Assembly: GCA_002724245.1 (NCBI GenBank)
Contig: PBOG01000058.1
Span: 53,754-86,525 of the forward strand
Direction: 5' to 3'
DNA: 32,772 bases
Source of the DNA: Planctomycetaceae bacterium
GTDB taxonomy: Bacteria > Planctomycetota > Planctomycetia > Pirellulales > Pirellulaceae
Notes under the pieces: generated by a model
Database searches by the model: none
The model's input: the letters and a program-made list of their open reading frames with translations, nothing else
Told to the model about the DNA's origin: nothing
In this document: positions 1 to 9,076 of the stretch, one piece after another
Position numbering within the stretch: the first letter of the stretch is position 1
Layout of the letters: every line of letters begins with the position of its first letter
Made by a program: the position numbers and the translations under genes

Positions 1-138
1 ACCTGCTCCTTCGCGCAGATGCAGTTTGACACCACCCGCTCCGATCCCCAGGTGACATTCTCGGCGATCGCCATCGATGGCCAGGAGATGTACAACCACA
101 GGCTGTTGCGCAGCCAGCTGCAGCGCCCATCGAACTGA
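1..138 (+). CDS. C-terminal end of an unidentified protein, possibly PhoD-like phosphatase (partial)
   Basis: Frame 1 is open from the first base to a TGA at 136-138 and gives 45 residues beginning TCSFAQMQFDTT and ending LLRSQLQRPSN. The alternating polar/hydrophobic pattern (CSFAQMQFD, then VTFSAIAIDGQEMYNHRLL) looks like the last two beta strands of a secreted hydrolase. It resembles the C-terminal strands of PhoD-like metallophosphatases, but the piece is too short to be sure. The gene starts outside the window. It converges on the reverse-strand beta-helix gene whose stop lies 50 bases away. That it is coding is likely; the family is a guess. Confidence 0.5.
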   Translation, partial: TCSFAQMQFDTTRSDPQVTFSAIAIDGQEMYNHRLLRSQLQRPSN

Positions 139-187
139 GGGTGTCAGGTTGCGGGCGTGGTTGTCGGCGCACTCTTACGGTGCGCTG

Positions 188-1219
188 TTACTCGGCAAAA
201 TGGACCTGTTTGTCGAAGTGGACTTCTTTGGTGAATTGTACACTGCCCCCGGTGACTTTCAGGCCGGGCATAATCAGAGGTGTGTAGGAGGGGTCATAAC
301 CGCCGACGACATACAGTGGTTCCACGCCGCGGACCTTGTTTTGACCGAATGCCAGATTTGAGCCATAGAATTCGCTATAGCTGTTGCGGTTGTCCAGATC
401 GAGTTGATTGCCCTCAAACCGGTTGGCGACAAAGGTGTTGTTGTTGTTGTCTGCTCCAGTGGTGGCGGACTTGTGGATCAGAATTGCAGTCGGCGTTGCA
501 TTCGGTTTGTTTCCATGGCCAATTCCCTCGAACGAGCAGCCGATAAAGCTGTTGGTGTCCCCCGCGTCAATCTGGATACCCGTATTCACGAATTGCCCGA
601 TCCGTACGGAGTAGAACTGGTTCCGATTCACACTGCTGCCGCGGTCTTTGACAGGACTTTTGAGCCAGATGCCACGCTGGCAATAGATGATCAGGATGGT
701 TTCCAGTACGTTGTACCAGCAGCCGCTGTCACCCTGTCCAGCGACCGTGGGGCCCGCTTGCAGGGTGATCGCGTCACGACAACCGGCAATGAACAGATTG
801 CTGAAGCGGTTGTAGTTCTGATTGGCTGTCTGTTTGCCGTCGTGGTCTGCAGGTGGTTCGATCCGCAGTGCTGTCACGTCAGCTGCTTCTCCCTGCAGAC
901 TCATATTCTCGACGCCGCCGTGCGACCCAGAGAAGCGGATCATCGTTTGGCCTGCCTGGTTGGCGCGGAGGAGCGTCGCTCGTGACTCGCCAACGATGCG
1001 CACCCGGTCACCGCGGACGATGAGTGTCTGTTCCAGGGGATAGGATCCGGCTTTCAAGGCGATCGTGCCGCCACCCTGTTTTTCGACCCGGTCGATGGCC
1101 TGCTGAATCCGTTGTCCGGCAGCGGCACCTGGTACCACGATGTCGGCGGCGTTGGTGACTGTGGGAATGACGCTAGCCGTGGTGGCCCCGATGGTGGACA
1201 GGAAGTCTCTACGAAACAT
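188..1219 (-). CDS. Secreted right-handed beta-helix protein (pectate lyase 3-like)
   Basis: A 343-residue protein with an export signal at residues 1-24 (RRDFLSTIGATTA, then a cut near TNAADI). The RRDFL motif suggests a Tat-type signal. Residues 25-130 hold the opening of a pectate-lyase-superfamily helix: an AGQRIQQAIDRVEKQGGG segment, then GTIALKAGSYPL and repeated strand-turn units with many Asn and Gly (NNNNTFVANRFEGNQLDL). This fold is used by polysaccharide lyases, epimerases and glycoside hydrolases. No catalytic residues can be assigned by eye, so lyase activity is not claimed. The ATG has a good ribosome site, AGAGGAA five bases upstream. It is the third gene of a reverse-strand group after the DUF1553 and DUF1501 genes, with a 188-base gap, so it may have its own promoter. 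It probably acts outside the cytoplasm on a polysaccharide. Confidence 0.8.
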   Translation of the reverse strand: MFRRDFLSTIGATTASVIPTVTNAADIVVPGAAAGQRIQQAIDRVEKQGGGTIALKAGSYPLEQTLIVRGDRVRIVGESRATLLRANQAGQTMIRFSGSHGGVENMSLQGEAADVTALRIEPPADHDGKQTANQNYNRFSNLFIAGCRDAITLQAGPTVAGQGDSGCWYNVLETILIIYCQRGIWLKSPVKDRGSSVNRNQFYSVRIGQFVNTGIQIDAGDTNSFIGCSFEGIGHGNKPNATPTAILIHKSATTGADNNNNTFVANRFEGNQLDLDNRNSYSEFYGSNLAFGQNKVRGVEPLYVVGGYDPSYTPLIMPGLKVTGGSVQFTKEVHFDKQVHFAE

Positions 1220-1356
1220 GGCGGTTCCTCTGCGTGGTGCGGATGGTCGGTAGCGTGGTGTTCGCGCCGCAGCGACACTCGCGGGATGGAAAGTACGGGC
1301 CAGTGGTGTCTCTTGCAGCGTGGCTTGTCGCAGGCTTTGCGTGATCCGGACGCAGG

Positions 1357-1390
1357 GCTGTTAACACGACGTTTGGCTGTTAACGCGGCG
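1357..1390. repeat. Imperfect 15-bp direct repeat in a gene gap
   Basis: Two copies, GCTGTTAACACGACG at 1357-1371 and GCTGTTAACGCGGCG at 1376-1390, match at 13 of 15 positions and lie 19 bases apart start to start. Each contains the palindrome GTTAAC. They lie between the DUF1501 stop and the beta-helix gene start, about 140-170 bases upstream of that start on the reverse strand. A regulator site is possible but not shown. Confidence 0.4.
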
Positions 1391-1407
1391 CTCGGTGTCA
1401 CAGAGCG

Positions 1408-2850
1408 TCAAGATAGAATATCGGTGATGACCTGGCCGCGGTCGATGTCGAGACGCTTTCTCCCCGGCACTTCCAGGCGGGTATTGTCCAGTCCGAGCAG
1501 ATGCAGGACCGTGGCGTGCAGGTCGGTGACGTAGTGCCCGGAGCCTAACGCGTGGTATCCGAGTTCATCCGTGGCGCCGTGCACGTATCCCTTCTTGAGT
1601 CCCGCGCCAGCCAGCCAGACGGTAAACCCGTGCGGATGGTGATCGCGGCCGGTGGTGTTACTGCCACGTTCTTCGCGCCCTGGCGTGCGACCGAATTCGG
1701 TACAAAAGACGATCGCCACTTCGTCGAGCAACCCCCGTTGCTTGAGGTCGGCGACAAACCCGGCGATCGGCTTGTCGACCGACTTGCACATCCGGGCATG
1801 GTTTTCTTTCAGTTTCTGGTGGGAATCCCAGGTGCCGTAGGGCGAGGGGAAGACCTGAACAAACCGCACTCCCCGTTCGACCATCCGGCGGGCGGCCAGC
1901 AGTCTCTCGCCGGCTAATTTTGTGGGGCCTTCATCAATTCCGTACAGCCGTTGCGTATCGGCAGTCTCCTGGTCGAGTGCCACCGCCTCGGGAACGGCGG
2001 ACTGCATGCGGTATGCCAATTCGTAAGACTTGATACGAGCTGCTAGCCGCGCATCCTGTGGACGGGTGTGGGCGGTAAGTTGGTTGAGTCTGGCCACCAG
2101 GTTGAACTCGTTGGCTTGCTGGCGAGCGGACTGGCCGGACCGGCGGGTACCAAACGCGAGCGGGTTGGCCGGATCGAGTTTCAGGGGCACTCCGGCGTGG
2201 GCCGGGCCCAGGTAATACGATTCGATGGACTGGCTGGTATCGGTTCGGGTGGGCCCGCCCAGCACCACAAAGCGAGGCAGGTTTTCGTTAATCGAACCTA
2301 GCCCGTAGTGGGCCCAGGCACCGATACTTGGTTGCGTTTCGTCCAGACGATGGCGACCGGTGTGGATCTGGTTTTCAGCGGCATGATCATTATCGGTTGT
2401 CCACATGTTGCGTACGAAACACAGGTCATCAACCTGCCTGGCCAGGTGTGGCCACCAGTCGGTCACCTCGATCCCATTTTCACCGTGGCGCGCGTACCCA
2501 ATCTGCATTGGAAAGATGGTGGGGTACACGTCTCGAACATTGATTTCTTCAGCCGGAACGCTCCGAAATCGCTCCTTGTGTAAAGGCGACTCGACCGGGT
2601 TGGGGAAAGGTGTGTCGGCGTACGTTTTGCCGGCGTAACGGTTCAGAGCCGGTTTGGGGTCAAACGTTTCGATTTGGCTGTAGCCGCCCGACAGGAACAC
2701 CCAGACAATCGACTTGGCGCGTGGCGTGAAGTGGGGCGCGCCGGCCGGGAGTTCGGCTCCGCGGACCAGGCCGTCGGCAGCCAGCATCGATCCCATCGCC
2801 AGGCCTGTAAAGCCCATGCCACAATCAGCCAGGAATTCACGACGTTGCAT
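1408..2850 (-). CDS. DUF1501 family secreted protein (sulfatase-like fold)
   Basis: A 480-residue DUF1501 protein. The N-terminus QRREFLADCGMGFTGLAMG is a twin-arginine signal. The family hallmarks follow: KSIVWVFLSGGYSQIETFDPKP near residues 46-68, a GENGIEVTDWWPHLA stretch near 125, VRFVQVF with a downstream WDSHQ near 335-350, and the C-terminal EFGRTPG ... GRDHHPHGFTVWLAG ... GATDELGYHA ... LHATVLHLLGLD. The family has an alkaline-phosphatase/sulfatase-like fold but its activity is not established. In planctomycetes it is nearly always paired with a DUF1549/DUF1553 protein, as here: that gene's stop lies 56 bases upstream. AGGA a few bases before the ATG serves as ribosome site. A second pair occurs at 10053-15165. 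Confidence 0.93.
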   Translation of the reverse strand: MQRREFLADCGMGFTGLAMGSMLAADGLVRGAELPAGAPHFTPRAKSIVWVFLSGGYSQIETFDPKPALNRYAGKTYADTPFPNPVESPLHKERFRSVPAEEINVRDVYPTIFPMQIGYARHGENGIEVTDWWPHLARQVDDLCFVRNMWTTDNDHAAENQIHTGRHRLDETQPSIGAWAHYGLGSINENLPRFVVLGGPTRTDTSQSIESYYLGPAHAGVPLKLDPANPLAFGTRRSGQSARQQANEFNLVARLNQLTAHTRPQDARLAARIKSYELAYRMQSAVPEAVALDQETADTQRLYGIDEGPTKLAGERLLAARRMVERGVRFVQVFPSPYGTWDSHQKLKENHARMCKSVDKPIAGFVADLKQRGLLDEVAIVFCTEFGRTPGREERGSNTTGRDHHPHGFTVWLAGAGLKKGYVHGATDELGYHALGSGHYVTDLHATVLHLLGLDNTRLEVPGRKRLDIDRGQVITDILS

Positions 2851-2880
2851 CTGTAGATCCTGCTATGAGGTCATTTTGGT

Positions 2881-2908
2881 GCCAGTTGCCAGTTGCCAGT
2901 TGACAGTC
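2881..2908. repeat. Heptamer tandem repeat GCCAGTT x3 plus a degenerate unit
   Basis: Three perfect copies of GCCAGTT occupy 2881-2901, followed by the degenerate unit GACAGTC at 2902-2908 that runs into the stop codon of the DUF1553 gene. The repeat fills about half of the 56-base gap between two cotranscribed reverse-strand genes. Slipped-strand copy-number change here would alter gene spacing without touching either reading frame, except at the stop. Confidence 0.7.
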
Positions 2909-5900
2909 ACCGGATTGTGACAAAGTCATTGTGATTGAACAACACGCGAACCAGGCTCTCTCGAACCTGGGACTCGTTCTGCAATTCCTGTTGTTGTTTT
3001 TTCCAGAACTCCAGGCAAGCTGCCAGTTCCGTGTCTGTTTCGTTACGTGCCAGAATGTGCCGAAACGCTGCGTGGATGAAGGCAGTGGGAGTTGCCGCGT
3101 CGATCTGCCTGGTCGTTGCAGCACTGGCTGCGTGGATCAACTGGCTATTGCTGAGTGCCAGTGCTTGCTGGGGCACGACGGTCGCTGAACGCCGAAAACA
3201 CTCGCCTGGATTGGCCGGGTCAAACAACTCTGCAAAGGCCATGTTGCCCCCGGCTTCAGGGTAAACTTCGTAGTACAAACTTCTTCGCCGTGTGGACGTC
3301 GACTCGGTATTGAGCAGGACTTGCCCTCCCAAGGTTTGATTGAGACGGCCGGAGAGGAATAGCAGGCTGTCGCGGATCACCTCCGCCTCCATCCGCCCCT
3401 GGTTCCGGTGCCAGAGCCAGCGGTTATCGCGATCCTTTTCCCGGTTGGCAGTTTGCACCGCTGCGCCGTCTCCCAGTTGGTAGACGTGGCTGGTCACCAT
3501 CAGCCGGTGGAGGTGTTTCATGCTCCACTGGTTTGCGACCAATTCGACCGCGAGCCAGTCCAGTAAGGCTGGGTGCGTGGGTGTTTTGCCGTTGCGGCCG
3601 AAGTCGTAGACGCTTTCTACCAGGGGACTCTGGAAGTGCCGCAACCAGATATGGTTGACTGCGACGCGTGGTGTCAGCGGATTACGAGGATGGGTGATCC
3701 AGCGGGCGAGCGAAGAACGTCGCCCGGTCGATTGTTGGAGTGTGACTCGACTGAGGCGGGTGTAGGCCGCCGATTCCGCTGCCTTTGCCCGTCGACTTTT
3801 GGTCGCTTGTTCTTGTTTCCTGGCAGTAGCCAGTTGTTTTTCGTACTGTTTGAGCCGCGCCGCCTTTTGTTGATCCGTGTCTGGCAGAGCCTGCGCGCGA
3901 CCCATTTCAAAGCGCGCTTCCATAATCTGCCACTGGGCCATGGCCAGGTTCGCGGCCAACTCATGGCGGTATGCTGCGCGGGCGAGCGCCGCCGTTTTCG
4001 GCGATTTCGCTGCCACGCGCTGGGCATTGTCGGCGGCGATTGTTGCTTGCAGGCTGACCAGCTTCAGTCGGTTGGCTGCGACGCCTCGCTGGGCTACTTG
4101 GGCTCCCAGGGATGCGGCTTGGAATGCAGTTTCAGCGCGCTTCAGGCGGGTATAGCTTTCACGCGCCGACTCGCAGGCGGCAATCATAGAGACGAACGAA
4201 CTGGCAGGCGCGATCGATTGGGGGTGGATTACCCAGCCATCGATGCCTGCGACGTCTTCTCCATCGGTAAACCGGGGTGGTTCAAAGCCCCACGAAAACT
4301 TCTGTTTGCCGGCGACCAGGGTGACCTGATCGACGAGTGCTTTGGTTCCCGTCCGGCAGTCAAACGTAAAGGGCTGATTCGGATTGCTGGTGGGATTCCA
4401 GCCATTCAGGGCAATCGGCACCGGTTTGACCAGGACTCGGTCGGAACCCATCAATTGCACGGAGAGTAACGCCTGGTCCTGCGGTGGGTCGATGACCAGG
4501 GTGACTTTAAAGTGGTTTTCGCCGCCAGAGAAGTTGTAGGTTCCAGCCACAAACTCTTGATACTCGGTTCCCGCCCGATACGAGTTGATCGTGCCGGCGA
4601 CAAAGCTCACATATAGCGCCGTCAGGCCCTTCACCGTATCTCGCGCCAACTGGAAATTGACGTGCTGGTCCTGGAGGATGCGAAGCTGAAACGAAATTTC
4701 TGTTCCGACGGGTAAGGTTTTCAGATTGGGTAACTCGTTTTGGACAATGCGACGGCCCTCAACTGCCTCCAGGTAGAGTGATTGTTTGCCAACCAGGGCC
4801 CCGGGTTGTCCCGATTGGATGGCGGCTGCCAGTTCGCGCTGGAACGCGTCTTGCGCTGCGGTTACTTGCTGTTCCAGGTCACGCGTGTCGACGGGTTGCG
4901 CGGTCAGCTGCAGAGCGCGTTGTTCGGCTGCTGCGATTGCCTGTTGTTGTTCTTCCAGAATGGCTTTCTGGATGTTCGGACGTGCTCCGGGGTACCATCC
5001 GGAGAGCGGCAGATTGACCGGTTTGATTTCTGGAAACAAGTCGGCCAGGAACGCGGGTACGCCTGGCGCGATACTACCGCGTTGTTTGTCTTTGTTGCGT
5101 TCGTCGCCACCGGTATAGAACCACGTCTCCGCGTCAGGCCGTTCGTCATAGACTCGGACCATTCCCACGCGGACCGCTTTGCGGGAACCGGAGTAGACGT
5201 AGGGCGGATAAGGAGGCGGATCGGGTTGTCCGGGTATCCGATCCTGTCGAATTCCCAGAGGCTCGAAGAACGCCCGCATGCGGAAGTAATCCTCGTGTGT
5301 GATCGGGTCGTACTTGTGATCGTGGCAATGTGCGCAGTTGAAAGTCAGGCCGAGAAACGCCTTGCCGGTGTATTCGACTGAATGTCGCATCCACTCGTTG
5401 GGATTTAACGAGTAGTAGTTGCGGATCAGGTAACCGGTGGCTGGCCAGGCCGAATCGTCTGTGGCCGCCAGTTCATCGGCCGCCAGCATTTCTTCGACCA
5501 TCCTGGCGTAACTCTTGTCCTGGTTTAGTGAATTGACGATCCAGTCTCGCCAACGCCAGATTTGGGGTGCGCTGTTGCGAACGTCGTTCTCTTTGCGGCG
5601 CCCGTACCAGTCGGAGTACCTCCAGACATCCATCCAGTGCCTCCCCCAGCGTTCCCCGTATTGTGGTGAGGCCAACAACCGATCGACCACACGGAGGTAG
5701 TGGTCTTGCGACGGGTCTTCCAGGAAAGCAGCCAGTTCTGCGGTGCCAGGTGGCAAGCCAATCAGATCCAGGTAGACCCGCCGTAATCGGACTGCCGGAT
5801 CGGCATCCTGGGCAGGGGTCAGCTGTTCGCGATCGTAGACGGCATACACCAATTGATCGATGGGATTGTAGGCCCAGTCAGGACGCGGGATGATCGGCAA

Positions 5901-6386
5901 AGTTGGCCGCACAGGTAACCGAAATGCCCAGTGCTGGCGGGGGTCTTCTTCGGGTTGTTCATCTGCGGGCGATGGGCTTCCCGCGGCGACCCACTCGCGC
6001 ATCAATTGGATTTGTTCAGCTGAGAGTGGCTTGCCTATCGGCGGCATGCGGTGTCCGGGGTCTTGCGCTGAAATCCTTTCCAGCAGTGCGGAACCGCTGG
6101 GATCGGTGGCCAGGACGATAGGGCCGCTGTCCCCTCCTTGGCGGATCAGAGCGCCACTATCCAGACGCAGGCCGGATTCTTGTTTCAACGTCCCATGACA
6201 AGAGTAGCATCTCTCTCTCAAAAGCGGCTTGACCTGCGTCACATAGTCGACTGCGGGTGCGTTTACGGTCAGGTACCTGCTGACGACGCACAGAAAAAGG
6301 GCACACAGTACCGCGATCCGCTGGTACCGGCGGGTAAGCGCTGGACGGTCTCGATAAACGGAAAATCTAGTGTGTCGCTGTTCCAC
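2907..6386 (-). CDS. PSCyt1-DUF1549-DUF1553 cytochrome-like secreted protein
   Basis: A 1159-residue protein. A hydrophobic signal/anchor at residues 23-36 (RIAVLCALFLCVV) is followed by a planctomycete cytochrome c domain (PSCyt1) with the haem site CYSCH at residues 60-64 and a distal RMPPIGKPLS that may hold the Met ligand. DUF1549 covers roughly residues 165-380 (YGERWGRHWMDVWRYSDWYG, then CAHCHDHKYDPIT, a second CxxCH-type site). Residues about 480-880 are an Ala/Gln-rich predicted coiled coil split by a beta-sandwich-like stretch. DUF1553 fills the C-terminus (LARWITHPRNPLTPRVAVNHIWLRHF). The start is a GTG; AGGAG lies upstream at somewhat long spacing, so the exact start is uncertain. 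The family is thought to work at the cell envelope in electron transfer linked to polysaccharide processing, but no substrate is established. It is first in a unit with the DUF1501 gene. Confidence 0.92.
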   Translation of the reverse strand: MEQRHTRFSVYRDRPALTRRYQRIAVLCALFLCVVSRYLTVNAPAVDYVTQVKPLLRERCYSCHGTLKQESGLRLDSGALIRQGGDSGPIVLATDPSGSALLERISAQDPGHRMPPIGKPLSAEQIQLMREWVAAGSPSPADEQPEEDPRQHWAFRLPVRPTLPIIPRPDWAYNPIDQLVYAVYDREQLTPAQDADPAVRLRRVYLDLIGLPPGTAELAAFLEDPSQDHYLRVVDRLLASPQYGERWGRHWMDVWRYSDWYGRRKENDVRNSAPQIWRWRDWIVNSLNQDKSYARMVEEMLAADELAATDDSAWPATGYLIRNYYSLNPNEWMRHSVEYTGKAFLGLTFNCAHCHDHKYDPITHEDYFRMRAFFEPLGIRQDRIPGQPDPPPYPPYVYSGSRKAVRVGMVRVYDERPDAETWFYTGGDERNKDKQRGSIAPGVPAFLADLFPEIKPVNLPLSGWYPGARPNIQKAILEEQQQAIAAAEQRALQLTAQPVDTRDLEQQVTAAQDAFQRELAAAIQSGQPGALVGKQSLYLEAVEGRRIVQNELPNLKTLPVGTEISFQLRILQDQHVNFQLARDTVKGLTALYVSFVAGTINSYRAGTEYQEFVAGTYNFSGGENHFKVTLVIDPPQDQALLSVQLMGSDRVLVKPVPIALNGWNPTSNPNQPFTFDCRTGTKALVDQVTLVAGKQKFSWGFEPPRFTDGEDVAGIDGWVIHPQSIAPASSFVSMIAACESARESYTRLKRAETAFQAASLGAQVAQRGVAANRLKLVSLQATIAADNAQRVAAKSPKTAALARAAYRHELAANLAMAQWQIMEARFEMGRAQALPDTDQQKAARLKQYEKQLATARKQEQATKSRRAKAAESAAYTRLSRVTLQQSTGRRSSLARWITHPRNPLTPRVAVNHIWLRHFQSPLVESVYDFGRNGKTPTHPALLDWLAVELVANQWSMKHLHRLMVTSHVYQLGDGAAVQTANREKDRDNRWLWHRNQGRMEAEVIRDSLLFLSGRLNQTLGGQVLLNTESTSTRRRSLYYEVYPEAGGNMAFAELFDPANPGECFRRSATVVPQQALALSNSQLIHAASAATTRQIDAATPTAFIHAAFRHILARNETDTELAACLEFWKKQQQELQNESQVRESLVRVLFNHNDFVTIR

Positions 6387-6638
6387 CTCGATTGGGCTCC
6401 TTGCACTGGACCAGCCAGACGTAATTGCCGATTGATGAACGACAGATCGGTGACAGGAGGCGGTGCGGATACGGTTGCATTGTTTGACAGGATTCCATTG
6501 TAACAGAGTGGACTGGGGGCGGCCGAAGCCAGACGGCGGTCGCAGCGCGGTGCGGACTGCAGTGGCCAGGCCTGGAGTGCTAGGATGATTGGGCTGGAAA
6601 GTGCCAAACGGATTCTGTCCAACTAATCAGGGACCAAC

Positions 6639-7688
6639 ATGATCGATTTGACCCGCGCCGCAACTTCGCCGGGTGCAGTGCAGACGGTTCCCGTCGATCC
6701 CGGCATCGTCTGGCAGCCGGAAGTTACCCTGGCGATCGATGCGCCTCCTGATGAACAACCGGCTCCCTTTCCCGAGGCAGAATGGACCGGGGGAATACGC
6801 AGCGGTTTGTGCGGCGCCGTAGCGCCCCGGGTGCTCCGTTTGCCCAGCGGCAGCTACCGGATGTACTACAGTCAGATCCTGCCGCGCCCCGGGTTTCCTG
6901 AGGGTGCCAACGACTACGACCATGCGAGCACACGGATCCTCAGCGCGACGTCGGTTGACGGGTTGCATTGGCAGCCTGAGCCGGGAGTCCGTCTGACGCC
7001 GCAAGCCGGCGGTGCCGGTGACTTTCGCGTGGTTTCCTCGGAGGTGGTTCCTATCCAGGGCCAACGCGGTGGGTTGCGGATGTACTATGAGTGTTGCGCG
7101 GGACCCCAGGCGGAGCAAAATTCGATTCGCAGTGCGGTTTCCGAGGATGGTGGGTTGTGCTGGATTCCCGAGCCGGGAGTACGGCTGTCCGCGCCGGGTG
7201 AAAATTACATGGCGCCTCGCATCGTCTTGCTGGCAGAAGGGGGGCTGCGCTTGTACTGTTGTCGACGTGGACACGGGATTATCAGTGCGCTGTCGACCGA
7301 CGGTGGGTTGACGTTCCAGCAGGAGGCGGGTGTCCGCATTGCTCCCGGTGACCAGTGGGACCAGGGTACGGCTTTCGCACCCGAGATCGTGCGGATCGCC
7401 GGGGCCGGCTATCGCATGTACTACGCTGGGTACAGTACGGCGGGGCGGGCCGACATCTTGACCGCGACTTCCGACGATGGATTGCGATGGGAGAAACAGG
7501 TGCGACCGGTGCTCTCGCCGGGCGGTGGGCCTTGGGACGCCGCCAAGTGTTCCGAAATGTGCTTGTTGCGATTGCCTGACCGTGAGGTGGAAGGGCCACG
7601 TTATCGGATGGTGTATGAAGCCTGTGATGGTACGGCACCGGGGTGCCGTGGAGTTTGGCGGGTCGCCAGTGCGACGTCATGCGTTTGA
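6639..7688 (+). CDS. Five-bladed beta-propeller protein, GH43/GH130/sialidase-like
   Basis: A 349-residue protein without a visible signal peptide. Four internal repeats of the kind ILSATSVDGLHWQPEPGVRL, SAVSEDGGLCWIPEPGVRL, SALSTDGGLTFQQEAGVRI and TATSDDGLRWEKQ mark propeller blades, each paired with a YRMYY or LRMYY strand (SYRMYYSQI, GLRMYYECC, GYRMYYAGY, RYRMVYEA). This S-x-DGLxW plus YRMYYxG pattern is typical of the GH43/GH32/GH130 propeller superfamily. The catalytic acids cannot be assigned with confidence. AGGGA five bases before the ATG supports the start. It is divergent from the DUF1553 gene across a 252-base gap and heads the forward block. If it is an enzyme it probably acts in the cytoplasm on imported oligosaccharides; a purely binding role is also possible. 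Confidence 0.75.
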   Translation: MIDLTRAATSPGAVQTVPVDPGIVWQPEVTLAIDAPPDEQPAPFPEAEWTGGIRSGLCGAVAPRVLRLPSGSYRMYYSQILPRPGFPEGANDYDHASTRILSATSVDGLHWQPEPGVRLTPQAGGAGDFRVVSSEVVPIQGQRGGLRMYYECCAGPQAEQNSIRSAVSEDGGLCWIPEPGVRLSAPGENYMAPRIVLLAEGGLRLYCCRRGHGIISALSTDGGLTFQQEAGVRIAPGDQWDQGTAFAPEIVRIAGAGYRMYYAGYSTAGRADILTATSDDGLRWEKQVRPVLSPGGGPWDAAKCSEMCLLRLPDREVEGPRYRMVYEACDGTAPGCRGVWRVASATSCV

Positions 7689-7917
7689 GGAAACGCATCG
7701 GGACAGTGTTGGCCTGGCAGTGGCCGTGTATGCCGCAGTGCCGCAGGGTGACCGCCTGCAGCGGACCAGCGCGCCCATTGCTGGCGTCGGTACCACGCGT
7801 CAAAATAGTACGCGTCAGCACAAGCGGTGCGCCGGCAGGGAACGCTTTCCATGAGCAGGCCGCGGTAGCTGCCACGTGTTGCCGGATACTTCGTTCGTCT
7901 GCGATCAAGGAGTCGAC

Positions 7918-8928
7918 ATGAAACGCATCGTCCTTTGCTGTTTAGGGTTTTGGCTGGCTGGCGTCGGGCAGGCCTTAGTCGCGCGGTCCGCGGAATCCCA
8001 ACAGGGCGCTCACGTGGTGTCCTATTATGGGTATGACGACTGTCTGCGACTGCAAAACGAAACGACGCGGGTGATTCTCTGTCCCGCCTCCGGCGGCAGG
8101 GTACTTGAATACGCGCGGGCTGGGACTAATGCGCTGTACCTGCCTCCGGGTGACGAGGGTTGGATTTATCAGGCGGGAGAGGAAGGCCATTCTCCTTCAG
8201 CCGGCCGTTTTGACATCGGACCTGAGCAGACAATTACGGCGCACCCCCAGCTCTGGCTGGGGCGCTGGTCGGGCAAGATTACGGGACGCTGGTCAGTCCG
8301 ACTGACGAGCCCCGCAGATGCGCAGACCGGTGTGCAATTGACGCGTGATTTTATGCTTGACCCGAAATCGACGCGTCTGGAGTGCAAACAGACGATCCGA
8401 AATATTTCTAACCAGACACGTGAGTACTGTCATTGGAGCCGGACTTTTGCTGTAGGGGGAGGAATCTGCCTGATACCGCTCACCGAGCCACGGCGGTTTC
8501 CCCACGGTTACGTGATGTATGGTCCTGACGCGGCGATTCAATTTCGCCCCCGTGATCCTCAGATCCGCATGCGCGACGGTTTCCTGGAGATTCTGGGCGC
8601 ACCCCGCTACCCGAAATTGGGAATGGACAGTTACGCCGGCTGGTTTGGCTACCTGATGAAAAACAATCTCTTGTTTGTCAAGCGTTTTGCCGCGTACCCC
8701 GACCGCGTTTATAACGAGGTGGCCGGTTTGACGACTTCGATCTGGTATCCAGATGGTCCGATGTGCGAGTTGGAACCGATTGGGCCCCGTGAACGGCTGG
8801 CTCCCGGGAAGTCGGCTTCCTTTACCGAGACGTGGTGGTTGTTGCAGCACGACTACCCTGCAGAGGGAGCGATGGTGAACTTGGCGAAGCTCAGTGCCCA
8901 GGTTGATCGGCAGGCCCCAGCGAAATAG
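7918..8928 (+). CDS. Secreted DUF4380-like protein
   Basis: A 336-residue protein starting at the ATG that follows AAGGAG by five bases; longer in-frame starts upstream lack such a site. Residues 1-25 form a signal peptide (KRIVLCCLGFWLAGVGQALVA, cut near ARS-AE). The mature part carries features of the DUF4380 family: VILCPASGGRVLEYARAGTNALYL near residues 50-73, an HPQLWLGRW stretch, and aromatic/glycine motifs such as MDSYAGWFGYLMKNNLLFVKRF and YPDGPMCELEPIGP, ending with FTETWWLL. The fold is expected to be a galactose-mutarotase-like beta sandwich; no activity is known. It lies 229 bases after the propeller gene and upstream of a lipoprotein gene, all in the same direction. Confidence 0.8.
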   Translation: MKRIVLCCLGFWLAGVGQALVARSAESQQGAHVVSYYGYDDCLRLQNETTRVILCPASGGRVLEYARAGTNALYLPPGDEGWIYQAGEEGHSPSAGRFDIGPEQTITAHPQLWLGRWSGKITGRWSVRLTSPADAQTGVQLTRDFMLDPKSTRLECKQTIRNISNQTREYCHWSRTFAVGGGICLIPLTEPRRFPHGYVMYGPDAAIQFRPRDPQIRMRDGFLEILGAPRYPKLGMDSYAGWFGYLMKNNLLFVKRFAAYPDRVYNEVAGLTTSIWYPDGPMCELEPIGPRERLAPGKSASFTETWWLLQHDYPAEGAMVNLAKLSAQVDRQAPAK

Positions 8929-9076
8929 CGCCGGGTGAGAACGAAGTAACGCCCGGGGATCCTCAGGTCGTTGTCAGCGCCGTCAGGTTAGTGGAAACCA
9001 TCGAGGCGTTTTCTGGCTCACAGATTCAGGGAAACGATTTGAGAGCCCCCTGGGTACAGCGCAGGAGCAGGTGCGG

